Origin: Buttiauxella gaviniae ATCC 51604
GTDB lineage: Bacteria > Pseudomonadota > Gammaproteobacteria > Enterobacterales > Enterobacteriaceae
Assembly: GCF_001654835.1 (NCBI RefSeq)
Contig: NZ_LXEP01000011.1
Location: 152,688-216,687, forward strand
Direction of reading: 5' to 3'
Length of the DNA: 64,000 bases
Of the stretch, positions 16,437 through 25,959 are shown piece by piece. The position numbers and the translations under genes were made by a program. Under the pieces are notes generated by a model. That model made no database searches. It was not told the origin of the DNA and saw only the letters and a list, made by a program, of their open reading frames with translations. Within the stretch, counting starts at the first letter, position 1; every line of letters starts with the position of its first letter.

Positions 16437-17465
16437 ATGGTAACAATGCTGGATGTCGCGCTACGCGCTGGCGTTTCTAAAGCAACGGTATCACGCGTGC
16501 TCAACGGGATTGGGCAAGTCAAAGAGAGCACCCGTGAACAGGTGTTTAACGCCATGGAAGAATTGGGCTATCGGCCTAACTTTTTGGCGCGATCCCTTGC
16601 CAATCGCAGCAGTAATAGCGTGGGTCTGGTGGTGTCTACTTTTGATGGCTTCTACTTTGGACGCCTGCTCCAGCAAGCCTCACGCCAGACTGAAGCCTGG
16701 GGTAAACAGCTGATTGTCACTGATGGGCACGACACGCCACAAAAGGAGCAGGAAGCCGTTCAAATGCTGGTGGACAGGCATTGCGACGCTATTGTGCTGT
16801 ACACCCGGTTTATGAATGAACGTACATTACTTTCACTCATCAATAGCATCAAAGTGCCACTGGTCGTAATTAACCGTGATGTAAGCCAGGCTCGCGATCG
16901 CTGCGTGTTCTTTGAGCAACAAGATGCTGCATTTCAGGCGACCGAATATCTCGTTCAGCAAGGCCATCGCGACATTGCATGCATTACGGTGCCAATTTCC
17001 ACACCAACTGGCCAGGCGCGCCTGATGGGTTATCGAAAAGCGCTACAAAAGCATGGTATTGCCTTTAGTGAAGAGCGGGTCAAATATGGTGATTCAAGCA
17101 TGGAACTCGGCCATAAACTGTGTCAGGAATTGCTTGAAAGTCGCGTACCATTTACCGCACTGTTTGCCTGCAACGATGATATGGCATTGGGTGCTTCGAA
17201 AGCTTTGCATCAGGCAGGCGTTCGCATTCCACAGGATATTTCGTTGTTTGGTTTCGATGATGCACCGAGCGCTCAGTGGCTGGAACCTGCACTATCCAGT
17301 GTCTATTTACCTATCGATAGCATGATAACCACGGCTATCGATCAAGTCATAAAACTAGCTAACGGCGAGTTGCTTGAAGCAATCCCACCGTTTGTTGGCA
17401 AGCTGGTATTACGTGATTCAGTCGGCCCGGGCCCGTATTACATTTCCAGTGCCAGCAATTCCTGA
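16437..17465 (+). CDS. LacI-family transcriptional regulator, AscG-like
   Basis: Sugar-responsive repressor of about 342 residues. The N-terminal helix-turn-helix MVTMLDVALRAGVSKATVSR is close to that of E. coli AscG (cryptic beta-glucoside repressor), followed by RPNFLARSLANRSSNSVGLV and the periplasmic-binding-like core with ACNDDMALGASKALHQAGV and ISLFGFDD. The ATG at 16437 is chosen because family members begin Mx(T)ML; a TTG at 16434 is also in frame. The 3' end overlaps the 3' end of lysA by 28 bp, convergent. Its former targets may have been the beta-glucoside operon whose remains lie at 7176-9423, but no adjacent sugar genes are on its strand. Confidence 0.85.
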   Translation: MVTMLDVALRAGVSKATVSRVLNGIGQVKESTREQVFNAMEELGYRPNFLARSLANRSSNSVGLVVSTFDGFYFGRLLQQASRQTEAWGKQLIVTDGHDTPQKEQEAVQMLVDRHCDAIVLYTRFMNERTLLSLINSIKVPLVVINRDVSQARDRCVFFEQQDAAFQATEYLVQQGHRDIACITVPISTPTGQARLMGYRKALQKHGIAFSEERVKYGDSSMELGHKLCQELLESRVPFTALFACNDDMALGASKALHQAGVRIPQDISLFGFDDAPSAQWLEPALSSVYLPIDSMITTAIDQVIKLANGELLEAIPPFVGKLVLRDSVGPGPYYISSASNS

Positions 17466-18697
17466 ATAGTCTGGCGGCGGCGAATCAATCGCGCCGCGCC
17501 ATTATCAAATAACACTTCAGGCAACAATGGGCGGCTGTTGTAATTGGATGACATCGATGCGCCATACGCCCCGGTATCGTGCAGTACCAGATAATCCCCC
17601 ACCTGCACTGGCGGCAGTGCACGCGTTTCCACTTTGCCGCCTTCCTGCTGGGTAAATACATCCCCCGATTCACATAATGGCCCGGCGACGACAGTTTCGA
17701 CTAACGGGAGCTGATTCAGCTCACGTCCATCACCCGCTAAAGCAGAAATATGGTGGTAGCTGCCGTACATCGACGGGCGCATGAGATCGTTAAACCCGGC
17801 ATCAATCAGCACAAAGTGGCGTGAGCCCATGTTTTTAACCGACCGCACCTGAGCCACCAGCACACCTGACTCTGCTACCAGGAAACGGCCAGGTTCAATT
17901 TCAAGTTTCACCGGATGCCCCAGACGCTGAGCAATTTTTTCACGTGCAGCATTCCACAGTCCGTAATAGTGATTGGTGTCGATAGTCTCTTCACCTTCAC
18001 GATACGGAATAGACAAGCCACCACCAGCGGAAATCGCTTCCAGATCCTGACCAAAATCAATCACCTGCTGTACCATCGCACCACAAACACGCTCAAGGTG
18101 ACCGTAATCCACACCAGAACCAATATGCATATGGATACCGACCAAATGCAGTTTGTAGCGCTGAATAACTTCCAGTGCCTGCGGTAAATCTGCGTGCCAG
18201 ATACCGTGTTTGCTGTTTTCGCCACCGGTATTGGTTTTCTGGCTGTGGCCATGGCCGAAGCCTGGGTTGACACGCAACCAGACGCGATGACCTGGAGAAA
18301 CTTCGCCAAGCTGTTGCAGCATATCCACGGAACCCGCGTTCACAGGAATCTGTTGTTCGGCGACCAGTTGTAACGTCGGCTGGTCAATCATATCGGCGGT
18401 GAATACGATGTCGTCGTGATTTTCCAATGGCTTGTAACCTGCAGCCAGCGCACGCTCAATTTCACCCTGCGAAACGGAATCGACCTTCACGCCCTGCTCG
18501 CGCATCAGACGCAAAATATGAATATTTGAGCACGCTTTTTGCGCGAAGCGAATCACATCAAACTGACGCAGTTGAGCAATCTGCTGGCGAATAATTTCAG
18601 CATCGTAAACCCAGACTGGACAGCCAAATTCGGCAGGCAATGCCAGCAGGTTTTGCGCATTTAAAGCAGTGTCGGTGTTATTCAGTGGGCGTGGCAT
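17438..18697 (-). CDS. lysA: LysA, diaminopimelate decarboxylase
   Basis: PLP enzyme that converts meso-diaminopimelate to L-lysine, the last step of lysine synthesis. The start at 18697 (MPRPLNNTDTALNAQNLLAL) matches the E. coli N-terminus; an upstream in-frame ATG at 18715 is less likely. The 419-residue product shows the PLP lysine region FAQKACSNIHILRLM, the glycine-rich ISAGGGLSIPY, EPGRFLV, and the C-terminal GPLCESGDVF and DTGAYGASMSSNYNSRP. It is divergent from lysR (112-bp gap), which activates it in E. coli. Confidence 0.97.
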   Translation of the reverse strand: MPRPLNNTDTALNAQNLLALPAEFGCPVWVYDAEIIRQQIAQLRQFDVIRFAQKACSNIHILRLMREQGVKVDSVSQGEIERALAAGYKPLENHDDIVFTADMIDQPTLQLVAEQQIPVNAGSVDMLQQLGEVSPGHRVWLRVNPGFGHGHSQKTNTGGENSKHGIWHADLPQALEVIQRYKLHLVGIHMHIGSGVDYGHLERVCGAMVQQVIDFGQDLEAISAGGGLSIPYREGEETIDTNHYYGLWNAAREKIAQRLGHPVKLEIEPGRFLVAESGVLVAQVRSVKNMGSRHFVLIDAGFNDLMRPSMYGSYHHISALAGDGRELNQLPLVETVVAGPLCESGDVFTQQEGGKVETRALPPVQVGDYLVLHDTGAYGASMSSNYNSRPLLPEVLFDNGAARLIRRRQTIQELLALEM

Positions 18698-18809
18698 GGT
18701 TGGCTCCGGCAACAATTCGTTTTTTGTATTACGCCACAGAGTGAAGTGAAGAAAAAATATCGCTTTCGCCAGAGTCTATGCAAAACTGATATAGATAAAG
18801 GAGACTATC

Positions 18810-19733
18810 ATGCCCTCAATAACTCTGCGTCATATTGAAATTTTCCACGCGGTAATGACCGCCGGTAACCTCACCGAAGCCGCAGGGTTACTGCATACCT
18901 CTCAGCCTACCGTTAGCCGCGAACTGGCAAGACTTGAGAAGTTGATTGGTCTGCAATTGTTCGAACGTAGCCGCGGGCGTTTGCACCCGACAGTGCAAGG
19001 TTTACGATTATTCGAGGAAGTACAGCGATCCTGGTACGGGCTGGACAGAATTCTGAGTGCCGCTGAGAGCCTACGTGAATTCCGCCAGGGCGAGCTCTCC
19101 ATAGCCTGTCTGCCGGTGTTTTCACAATCATTCTTACCGATGTTGGTTCAACCTTTTTTGGCACGCTACCCGGAATTAAGTCTGAATATTGTGCCGCAGG
19201 AATCACCGCTGTTAGAGGAGTGGCTATCAGCCCAGCGCCATGATTTAGGGTTAACCGAAAACACCACAACGCCTGCCGGAACGGAGCGCCAGACGTTACT
19301 GACGCTCAATGAAGTGTGCGTGTTACCCGCAGGGCATCGCCTCGCCGATAAAAAAGTGCTCTCGCCGCAAGATTTCGCCGGAGAGAATTACATTAGCCTG
19401 TCGCGTACCGACAGTTATCGCCAGTTGTTGGATTCACTTTTTCAGGAACACGACGTTAAGCGACGAATGGTGATGGAAACGCACAGTGCGGCATCGGTGT
19501 GTGCAATGGTGCGGGCGGGAGTGGGTGTATCGGTGGTCAATCCGTTGACCGCTCTGGATTATGCTTCAAGTGGCGTGGTTGCCCGCCGATTTAGCGTGGC
19601 GGTGCCGTTTACGGTGAGCCTGATTCGCCCACTTCACCGCCCTGCTTCTGCGCTAGTCACGGCTTTCAGCGAACATCTGCAAAACAGTATGCAGATTTAC
19701 ATCGAGCCGCTAAATCAACTGCTCGATGCCTGA
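18810..19733 (+). CDS. lysR: LysR, activator of lysA
   Basis: LysR-type transcriptional regulator of 307 residues. The N-terminal helix-turn-helix covers RHIEIFHAVMTAGNLTEAAG and LLHTSQPTVSRELARLEKL, followed by a substrate-binding domain. It is divergently transcribed from lysA with 112 bp between the starts, as in E. coli where it activates lysA in response to diaminopimelate and is repressed by lysine. The ATG at 18810 follows AAAGGAGA. Its stop lies only 1 bp from the end of the convergent MFS gene. Confidence 0.95.
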   Translation: MPSITLRHIEIFHAVMTAGNLTEAAGLLHTSQPTVSRELARLEKLIGLQLFERSRGRLHPTVQGLRLFEEVQRSWYGLDRILSAAESLREFRQGELSIACLPVFSQSFLPMLVQPFLARYPELSLNIVPQESPLLEEWLSAQRHDLGLTENTTTPAGTERQTLLTLNEVCVLPAGHRLADKKVLSPQDFAGENYISLSRTDSYRQLLDSLFQEHDVKRRMVMETHSAASVCAMVRAGVGVSVVNPLTALDYASSGVVARRFSVAVPFTVSLIRPLHRPASALVTAFSEHLQNSMQIYIEPLNQLLDA

Positions 19734-19734
19734 A

Positions 19735-20901
19735 TTACTGCTCGGTCACTGGCTGATGGTGACCCGTTCCGCTGCTAAAGTTAATCAGGCAAATGATAAG
19801 CCCGATAGCCGCAAGCCCTGCTGCCGCGACCGGAACGGCAGTCAGACCAAAACCGTGCGCAATAACTGTACCACCAACCCATGCACCGAGCGCATTCCCG
19901 ACATTAAAGGCCGCAATATTCAGTGTCGAAACCAGGTTCGGTGCATCTTTACCGTGCAGCACAACGTTGATTTGCAGCGCGGGAACCGTTGCAAAAGCCG
20001 CCATTGCCCAAAGGAATAAGGTAATTTCCGCAAGCCACATACCGTGGCTGGTCCAGCGAAAAAGCAGAGAGAAGATAGCAATCAGGCTAAAACTCAGTAT
20101 CAAACTAAAGGAAACTTTCCAATCTGCCAGACGCCCACCAAGAATATTACCGACCGTTAAACCGGCACCAATCAAGAACAGTGTCCAGCTTACGCCCTGA
20201 TGAGTGACACCAGTCACCTGTAACAACATTGGGGCAATGTAGCTAAATAAGGTGAACATAGCTGCGGCGAAAAACACCGTCATCGCAAGCGACAGCCACA
20301 GCTTACCGTTGGCCAGCGCGCTGACTTCACGTTTAAGGTCGGTCGGCGCTTCCTCTTTCTGCGATGGCAGGCTGACAATCAGCGCAATAAATGCGACCAC
20401 ACCGATAATTGCCACTCCCCAAAACGTCGAACGCCAACCGTACAATTGCCCAAACCAGGTGCCAATCGGTACGCCCAACACATTGGCAAGCGTCAGACCA
20501 GTAAACATAAGTGCCACCGCTGAGGCTTTACGATTGGGAGCAACCAGACTTGCGGCTACCACCGCGCCAATGCCGAAGAATGCGCCATGGCAAAGTGCAG
20601 TAATAACGCGAGCTAACATCAGGAAATGGTAATTCAGCGCTAAGGCACACAGGATGTTACCGACAATAAAAATCACCATCAGTAGTACCAGTGAGAGTTT
20701 GCGCGGCAATCTTGCCGTGAGCAACGCCATGATAGGTGCGCCAATCGCCACACCTAGCGCATAGCCACTAATCAACCAGCCGGCTGTGGGAATAGAGATC
20801 GCCAGATCCCCTGCCACATCGGGCAACAGGCCCATAATAACGAACTCCGTCGTGCCGATGGCAAATGCACTCATCGCCAGCGCGAGTAAGGAAATAGGCA
20901 T
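19735..20901 (-). CDS. MFS transporter, DHA1 family (AraJ/YdhP-like efflux)
   Basis: Twelve-TM major facilitator of 388 residues. The N-terminus LLALAMSAFAIGTTEFVIMG and LLPDVAGDL, the motif-A region GAPIMALLTARLPRKLSL and the helix-4 stretch ALCHGAFFGIGAVVAASLV are typical of the sugar-efflux/drug DHA1 group including E. coli AraJ and YdhP. Substrate cannot be deduced. In E. coli this position (next to lysR) is followed directly by ygeA, so this gene is an insertion in the lysR-ygeA interval. Its stop is 1 bp from the lysR stop, convergent. Confidence 0.9.
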   Translation of the reverse strand: MPISLLALAMSAFAIGTTEFVIMGLLPDVAGDLAISIPTAGWLISGYALGVAIGAPIMALLTARLPRKLSLVLLMVIFIVGNILCALALNYHFLMLARVITALCHGAFFGIGAVVAASLVAPNRKASAVALMFTGLTLANVLGVPIGTWFGQLYGWRSTFWGVAIIGVVAFIALIVSLPSQKEEAPTDLKREVSALANGKLWLSLAMTVFFAAAMFTLFSYIAPMLLQVTGVTHQGVSWTLFLIGAGLTVGNILGGRLADWKVSFSLILSFSLIAIFSLLFRWTSHGMWLAEITLFLWAMAAFATVPALQINVVLHGKDAPNLVSTLNIAAFNVGNALGAWVGGTVIAHGFGLTAVPVAAAGLAAIGLIICLINFSSGTGHHQPVTEQ

Positions 20902-21024
20902 GGAATAACTCCAGGTTGCAGAAATAACAAAAGGCGGGAGAACTATGTTCGACCGCCGGATTACGAGGATGTCAGAGGTGCAGCTTGTTTGGAAAAGCGT
21001 GCGCTGCTTAACAAATTAATAACA

Positions 21025-21051
21025 CAAAAAACGCCGGGGCGACCCGGCGTA
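21025..21051 (-). terminator. Intrinsic terminator of ygeA
   Basis: On the minus strand a hairpin (ACGCCGGG TCG CCCCGGCGT) is followed by TTTTTTGTGTT, 57 bp after the ygeA stop. Confidence 0.85.
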
Positions 21052-21107
21052 CGCTAAGGATACTCTTTTTTACCGTTTAACCATTTGAAATAATGAATAA
21101 AAAAATA

Positions 21108-21803
21108 TTACTCGGTCAGCATGAAATTCACCGCGTCGGCGGCGTGAATCGCTGCGGTATCGAAGACCGGGAGCGGGCAATCCTGTTGGTTTAACAGCAA
21201 CCCGATTTCAGTACAGCCAAAAATCACACCCTGTGCACCCTGCCCCTGTAGCTCTTCAATCACTTGCTGATAGTAGCGTTTCGATTCTTCGGTAATTTTC
21301 CCAAGGCAAAGCTCTTCGAAGATAATCTGGTTGATACGCAAACGTTGAGGCTCTTCAGGAATAAGAGATTCGATACCAAATTCAGCGCTCAGGCGGCCAC
21401 GATAGAAATCTTGTTCCATGGTGTAACGCGTGCCAAGCAACGCAACACGCTGCACATTTTGCGCAGTAATCGCACGCCCGGTTGCATCAGCAATATGTAG
21501 GAACGGCAACCCACAGCGCGATTCAATATGGTGCGCGACTTTGTGCATCGTGTTGGTGCACAACACAATACCTTCCGCTCCGGCTTTCTGTAGCCCCACC
21601 GCTGCTTGTGCCAGCATCTCGCCCGCCAGATCCCATTCGCCTTTTGACTGGCAAGCTTCAATCTCATGAAAATCAACACTGTGCAGAACAATTTTCGCTG
21701 AATGTAGGCCGCCTAATTTTTCCTTAATGCCTTCATTAATTAACCGATAATAAGGAATGGTCGACTCCCAACTCATCCCGCCCAGCAAACCAATTGTTTT
21801 CAT
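21108..21803 (-). CDS. ygeA: YgeA (RacX), broad-specificity amino-acid racemase
   Basis: Aspartate/glutamate racemase-superfamily enzyme of 231 residues that produces D-amino acids. It begins [20 protein letters not shown]. The two catalytic cysteines are visible in VLCTNTMHK (about residue 82) and [11 protein letters not shown] (about 197). Placement close to lysA/lysR matches E. coli, where YgeA acts on homoserine and others. Its own promoter is likely in the 160-bp gap to kdgF, which is divergent. Confidence 0.95.
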   Translation of the reverse strand: MKTIGLLGGMSWESTIPYYRLINEGIKEKLGGLHSAKIVLHSVDFHEIEACQSKGEWDLAGEMLAQAAVGLQKAGAEGIVLCTNTMHKVAHHIESRCGLPFLHIADATGRAITAQNVQRVALLGTRYTMEQDFYRGRLSAEFGIESLIPEEPQRLRINQIIFEELCLGKITEESKRYYQQVIEELQGQGAQGVIFGCTEIGLLLNQQDCPLPVFDTAAIHAADAVNFMLTE

Positions 21804-21934
21804 GACTTTTCACCTGTTAACTTTTATTACTTTGGTTATATCAGGGAAATTACCTGGCAGGAAAGCGTGATCTGCCTTACAAAACGCGGGTGTGAACTAT
21901 CGTAAAAGGACTTTTCAAGATACGATTAATTAAA

Positions 21935-21949
21935 TGAAACAACGTTTCA
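21935..21949. promoter_or_regulatory. KdgR box upstream of kdgF
   Basis: TGAAACAACGTTTCA is an almost perfect palindrome of the KdgR type, flanked by A/T, 18 bp before the kdgF ATG. KdgR represses pectin genes until 2-keto-3-deoxygluconate accumulates; binding here is inferred from consensus. Confidence 0.8.
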
Positions 21950-21967
21950 CATAAAAAAGGATCGCGA

Positions 21968-22291
21968 ATGTTCACTTTTATTAAAGATACCAAACTGGAA
22001 GATTTAGGTGCTGGCGTGAGCCGTCGTATTCTAGCGCATGACGGTAAAATGATGGGTGTGCAGGTTAACTTTGAAGCTGGCGCAATCGGCCCGATGCATA
22101 ACCATCCACATGAGCAGTTGACTTACGTACTTTCTGGCGAGTTTGAATTCACTATCGGTGATGAGACTCACCGCGTTACAGCGGGTGATACGCTATATAA
22201 AGAACCGCATGTGATGCATGGCTGCGTATGCCTGAAGGCGGGTACCCTGCTGGACACCTTCACCCCAATGCGTGAAGATTTCCTGAAGTAA
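21968..22291 (+). CDS. kdgF: KdgF, cupin for 4,5-unsaturated uronate ring opening
   Basis: Single-domain cupin of 107 residues that linearises unsaturated galacturonate from pectin breakdown to 5-keto-4-deoxyuronate. Metal ligands are visible in GPMHNHPHEQLTYVLSGEFEF (His, His, Gln; about residues 44-64), with a second histidine in EPHVMHG. Length and sequence match KdgF. It is preceded by a KdgR box and a Shine-Dalgarno AAAGGA. The substrate would come from the Ogl lyases encoded at 28476-32048. Confidence 0.92.
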   Translation: MFTFIKDTKLEDLGAGVSRRILAHDGKMMGVQVNFEAGAIGPMHNHPHEQLTYVLSGEFEFTIGDETHRVTAGDTLYKEPHVMHGCVCLKAGTLLDTFTPMREDFLK

Positions 22292-22296
22292 GGTAC

Positions 22297-22325
22297 AAAA
22301 AAACGGCGCCTGAGAAGGCGCCGCT
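22297..22325 (-). terminator. Intrinsic terminator for the wzz-like gene
   Basis: On the minus strand GCGGCGCC / GGCGCCGT arms are followed by seven T residues, between the convergent kdgF and wzz-like stops. It can also act as a weaker stop for kdgF. Confidence 0.85.
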
Positions 22326-22350
22326 TATGACAAATTCTAATTTAGATGTC

Positions 22351-23460
22351 TCAATCAATATGCATACGAGATGTGAATGCACCACGAACTAACACCATAC
22401 CCGAAGCGACAATCAAACCCACCAGTGTCGCCAACACAATAATCAGGGATTTACCTGGACCATCTTTTTTCAGTGGTAATGAAGGCTGCATCTGGAATTG
22501 GTAAGGTTTGAAATCAATTTCGCCAAGCTTTATGGCTTCTAAGGAAGTAAGAACGTGATCGCGGTTTTGCACAGAAGCATTCAACTGAGCCACATCTTTA
22601 ATTGATTGCTCAATCTTTAGCTTTTCTGTAAGCCCTTTAGCGCCAAGAGCAACGGAGTAATCAGGGTCGTCTTTTACCGCCTGCCCGTTGCTATATACCG
22701 GGTCTTTCAGGCCCGCAGCATTGGCTACCTGCAACGAATATCCCAGACGCTCCAGGTTAACATTGTGCTCGTTCTGAAGCGCAGTACGGTCAAGCGCCAG
22801 TTTGTTTTTTTCAAATGCCACTTTGAGTTCGAGAGCATTTTTTACATTGGAGATAACGTCTTTGCTCACTTCAGCAGCAACAAACTCAACGTATTTCTGC
22901 AGTACCTGTTGAGCATCTTCTGCATCTGGTGCGGTAAAACTTAGTGTCCAGGAAGTATAAGGGGCATTGTCAGTTTTTTTAGGATCTATATTGTTTACTG
23001 CTTTGAATTTTTCCGAAACGTTGGATATTGCGCGATATAGCGCACTCTTATCCACCTCAGCATTTTTCACCAATGCCTGTACATAAGGAGATTTTGCCAG
23101 AAATTGCTCGCGAAGCTCTTGCGATTCAAATTTCTTCAAAAACATATTATAGAGACTACCCGCATCAATATTCGCATCCACGCCAAGCACCGTCATATCT
23201 ACCAACGCACGACGCAGCCCAATTAGATTGCTTGTTTCAGGCGGTGTGATAATCGCTTCACTAGTCCATTTTTGCGGCAGTAGAAAACTGACAGCCAGTC
23301 CACATAATGCAAACAGTAGCGTAATGGTAATTATCTGTTTTTTTGCCGCGTAAAGAGCAGACATCAGGCCTAGTAAATCGATCTCTTCATGGCGAGGTGC
23401 CATAAGTGGGTATGGAGACGCGTTCTCTAATTGATTGGTTTTCATTTCTATAGAAGACAT
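22351..23460 (-). CDS. fepE: Wzz/FepE-family polysaccharide chain-length regulator
   Basis: Inner-membrane polysaccharide co-polymerase that sets O-antigen modal length. The 369-residue protein has two transmembrane segments (about residues 38-58, IITITLLFALCGLAVSFLLP; and about 335-358) flanking a large periplasmic helical domain. It closely resembles E. coli FepE in the N-terminal EIDLLGLMSALYAAKK, the SYTSWTLSFTAPDAEDAQ-type block, VYSNGQAVKDDPDYSVALGA and the proline-rich SLPLKKDGPGKSLII before TM2. It lies among pectin genes with its own terminator and is not near O-antigen genes. The fepE name is by resemblance, since in E. coli that gene sits in the enterobactin region. Confidence 0.85.
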   Translation of the reverse strand: MSSIEMKTNQLENASPYPLMAPRHEEIDLLGLMSALYAAKKQIITITLLFALCGLAVSFLLPQKWTSEAIITPPETSNLIGLRRALVDMTVLGVDANIDAGSLYNMFLKKFESQELREQFLAKSPYVQALVKNAEVDKSALYRAISNVSEKFKAVNNIDPKKTDNAPYTSWTLSFTAPDAEDAQQVLQKYVEFVAAEVSKDVISNVKNALELKVAFEKNKLALDRTALQNEHNVNLERLGYSLQVANAAGLKDPVYSNGQAVKDDPDYSVALGAKGLTEKLKIEQSIKDVAQLNASVQNRDHVLTSLEAIKLGEIDFKPYQFQMQPSLPLKKDGPGKSLIIVLATLVGLIVASGMVLVRGAFTSRMHID

Positions 23461-24148
23461 AACTAGCCGGTTTTTAAGTTATTGAGAAAAATACCCGTCT
23501 AACTTCCAGGAGCAGGAAATTAAGCAGCGCTTACGCCAAAGAATGAGAAATAGGTTGGGTTTTAAACCATAAGAAAGGCTGTATATCTTCTCCTTGTGCA
23601 TGTCACTGTCGATATCAAAAACTGACTGTAAATAACATAATTACCATTTGGTAATGCACTGATAACAAAGCCTTAACTCTGTAACGAAACGTAACTCTCT
23701 TTAATGAATGGTCATTATTCCTAAGAATCAACTGAAAAACAACCACCAACTATTGCAGTTTAAAAACTAAGAATTTCTACCTTCCTTTTTTCATCCCGAG
23801 CAAAACCTCGTCCATTTCACATTATCGAAACAGTGTTTCGACTTTGATCACATTTCCATCATGAATTGAATGACTCAGTTACAAATCGTAATAGGATTAA
23901 TTAAAACGCTGTTTTACTAATCGGGAACCATGGTTCGCATGTTTATGAAATCTGAATGTAAATACAGAACACGAACAAACGACATGGGTTTTTAATCTTT
24001 ATTTATCAATTAATTATCATGGAATGAATATGACAGCCACGCCCCCCTCTTTCCGACCCATCCGTATAGCTTCACGGGTGAGGCAATGAGTTTCGAGAAC
24101 GATTTTTGCAAAACAATTTTTAAACCATTGACCACCAGGTAGGTATGT
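23461..24148. promoter_or_regulatory. Promoter region of the tog operon with KdgR-type palindromes
   Basis: No gene is supported in this 688-bp gap apart from a possible 19-codon frame at 24030-24089, too short to call. CGAAACAGTGTTTCG at 23826-23840 is a KdgR-type palindrome. GAACCATGGTTC at 23925-23936 is a second perfect palindrome. A TTTGATCACATTT stretch next to the first could be a weak CRP half-site. The tog operon starts at 24149. Confidence 0.65.
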
Positions 24149-25039
24149 ATGAATGAAAACAAAATGCTGGGATTGGCATGGATTTCGCCCTACATAATAG
24201 GGTTGTTAGTCTTTACTGCCTTCCCGTTTGTTTCATCTTTCTTCCTCAGTTTTACTGAGTACGATCTGATGAACCCGCCGGTATTCACCGGTATAGAGAA
24301 CTATCGCTACATGTTGACCGAAGATTCGCTCTTCTGGAAATCCATGGGCGTCACTTTTGCGTATGTGTTTTTAACCATTCCGTTAAAACTCGCTTTCGCA
24401 CTCGGTATCGCATTTGTTCTGAACTTTAAACTGCGCGGCATCGGTTTCTTCCGTACTGCGTATTACATCCCGTCAATTCTGGGTAGCTCTGTAGCCATCG
24501 CCGTTTTGTGGCGCGCACTGTTTGCCATCGACGGCCTGCTAAATAGCTTTATTGGTGTGTTCGGTCTCGACCCGGTGAACTGGCTGGGTGAACCGTCTCT
24601 GGCGCTGATGTCCGTTACGCTTCTGCGTGTATGGCAGTTCGGCTCGGCGATGGTCATCTTCCTGGCCGCACTGCAAAACGTTCCGCAATCACAATATGAA
24701 GCAGCAATGATTGATGGCGCGTCTAAATGGCAGATGTTCACGAAAGTGACCGTGCCTTTGATTACGCCGGTTATCTTCTTCAACTTCATCATGCAGACCA
24801 CGCAGGCGTTCCAGGAGTTTACAGCACCGTACATCATCACCGGTGGCGGCCCGACTCACTACACCTACTTGTTCTCACTGTATATCTACGACACAGCCTT
24901 CAAATACTTCGATATGGGTTATGGCGCGGCGCTGGCGTGGGTACTGTTCCTGGTCGTGGCGGTCTTTGCCTCCATCGCCTTTAAGTCATCGAAATACTGG
25001 GTGTTCTACTCCGCAGATAAGGGAGGCAAAAATGGCTGA
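24149..25039 (+). CDS. togM: TogM, oligogalacturonide ABC transporter permease
   Basis: Inner-membrane permease of 296 residues, MalF-like, with about six membrane segments. It starts MNENKMLGLAWISPYIIGLL. The EAA loop YEAAMIDGASKWQMFTKVTV (about residues 184-203) contacts the ATPase. The gene is first of togMNAB; its 3' end overlaps togN by 8 bp. Imports oligogalacturonides generated outside or in the periplasm. Assignment rests on gene order plus the adjacent ogl and kdgM. Confidence 0.92.
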   Translation: MNENKMLGLAWISPYIIGLLVFTAFPFVSSFFLSFTEYDLMNPPVFTGIENYRYMLTEDSLFWKSMGVTFAYVFLTIPLKLAFALGIAFVLNFKLRGIGFFRTAYYIPSILGSSVAIAVLWRALFAIDGLLNSFIGVFGLDPVNWLGEPSLALMSVTLLRVWQFGSAMVIFLAALQNVPQSQYEAAMIDGASKWQMFTKVTVPLITPVIFFNFIMQTTQAFQEFTAPYIITGGGPTHYTYLFSLYIYDTAFKYFDMGYGAALAWVLFLVVAVFASIAFKSSKYWVFYSADKGGKNG

Positions 25040-25946
25040 TATCCAACCAAGCCAGCTAGCGGCTAAAAATGCAACGGACCTGGCAGAAGAAGAGATCGCG
25101 CGTACTTTGCGCCGTGAAAAAATCAGCCGCACCATCCGTTATGTGGTGCTGATTATTGTCGGTCTGTTGATGCTCTACCCGTTGGTGTGGATGTTCTCTG
25201 CAGCGTTTAAACCGAACCATGAGATATTCACAACCCTCGGTCTGTGGCCGTCAAACCCAACCAGCGACGGCTTCGTCAACGGCTGGAAAACCGGTACTGA
25301 GTACACCTTTGGCCACTATATGTGGAACACAATGCAGTATGTGATTCCAAAAGTACTGCTAACCATTATCTCTTCAACGATTGTCGCTTACGGCTTTGCC
25401 CGTTTCGAAATCCCGTTCAAGAAGTTTTGGTTCGCGACGTTGATTACCACTATGTTGCTGCCAAGCACCGTACTGTTAATCCCGCAATACCTGATGTTCC
25501 GTGAAATGGGCATGTTGAATAGCTACCTGCCGCTGTGGCTGCCAATGGCATTCGCAACCCAGGGATTCTTTGTCTTCATGTTGATCCAGTTCTTGCGTGG
25601 CGTGCCACGCGATATGGAAGAAGCAGCGCAGATTGATGGCTGTAACTCCTTCCAGGTGCTCTGGTATGTGGTAGTGCCGATTCTGAAACCGGCCATTATC
25701 TCTGTCGCCCTGTTCCAGTTCATGTGGTCTATGAACGACTTTATCGGGCCGCTTATTTATGTGTACAGCGTAGACAAATACCCAATTGCACTGGCGCTCA
25801 AAATGTCTATCGACGTGACTGAAGGCGCTCCATGGAACGAAATTCTGGCAATGGCGAGCATCTCCATTCTGCCATCGATCATCATCTTCTTCCTGGCTCA
25901 ACGCTACTTCGTACAAGGCGTGACCAGCAGCGGAATTAAAGGTTAA
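25032..25946 (+). CDS. togN: TogN, oligogalacturonide ABC transporter permease
   Basis: Second permease, MalG-like, 304 residues. The start ATG at 25032 (MADIQPSQLAAKNATDLAEE) overlaps togM by 8 bp and has GGGAGG upstream; a longer frame from 24843 is an artefact inside togM. About six membrane segments; the EAA loop is MEEAAQIDGCNSFQVLWYVV. Forms a heterodimer with TogM. Confidence 0.92.
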   Translation: MADIQPSQLAAKNATDLAEEEIARTLRREKISRTIRYVVLIIVGLLMLYPLVWMFSAAFKPNHEIFTTLGLWPSNPTSDGFVNGWKTGTEYTFGHYMWNTMQYVIPKVLLTIISSTIVAYGFARFEIPFKKFWFATLITTMLLPSTVLLIPQYLMFREMGMLNSYLPLWLPMAFATQGFFVFMLIQFLRGVPRDMEEAAQIDGCNSFQVLWYVVVPILKPAIISVALFQFMWSMNDFIGPLIYVYSVDKYPIALALKMSIDVTEGAPWNEILAMASISILPSIIIFFLAQRYFVQGVTSSGIKG

Positions 25947-25959
25947 GTGAGGGAATATC

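Noticed and set aside
24030..24089. 19-codon frame as a leader peptide of the tog operon
   Set aside because: Composition and position do not show an attenuator; no terminator or stalling motif is seen.
24843..25031. Longer start for togN beginning inside togM
   Set aside because: The extra N-terminus is out-of-frame togM sequence; the ATG at 25032 has a ribosome site and the family N-terminus.
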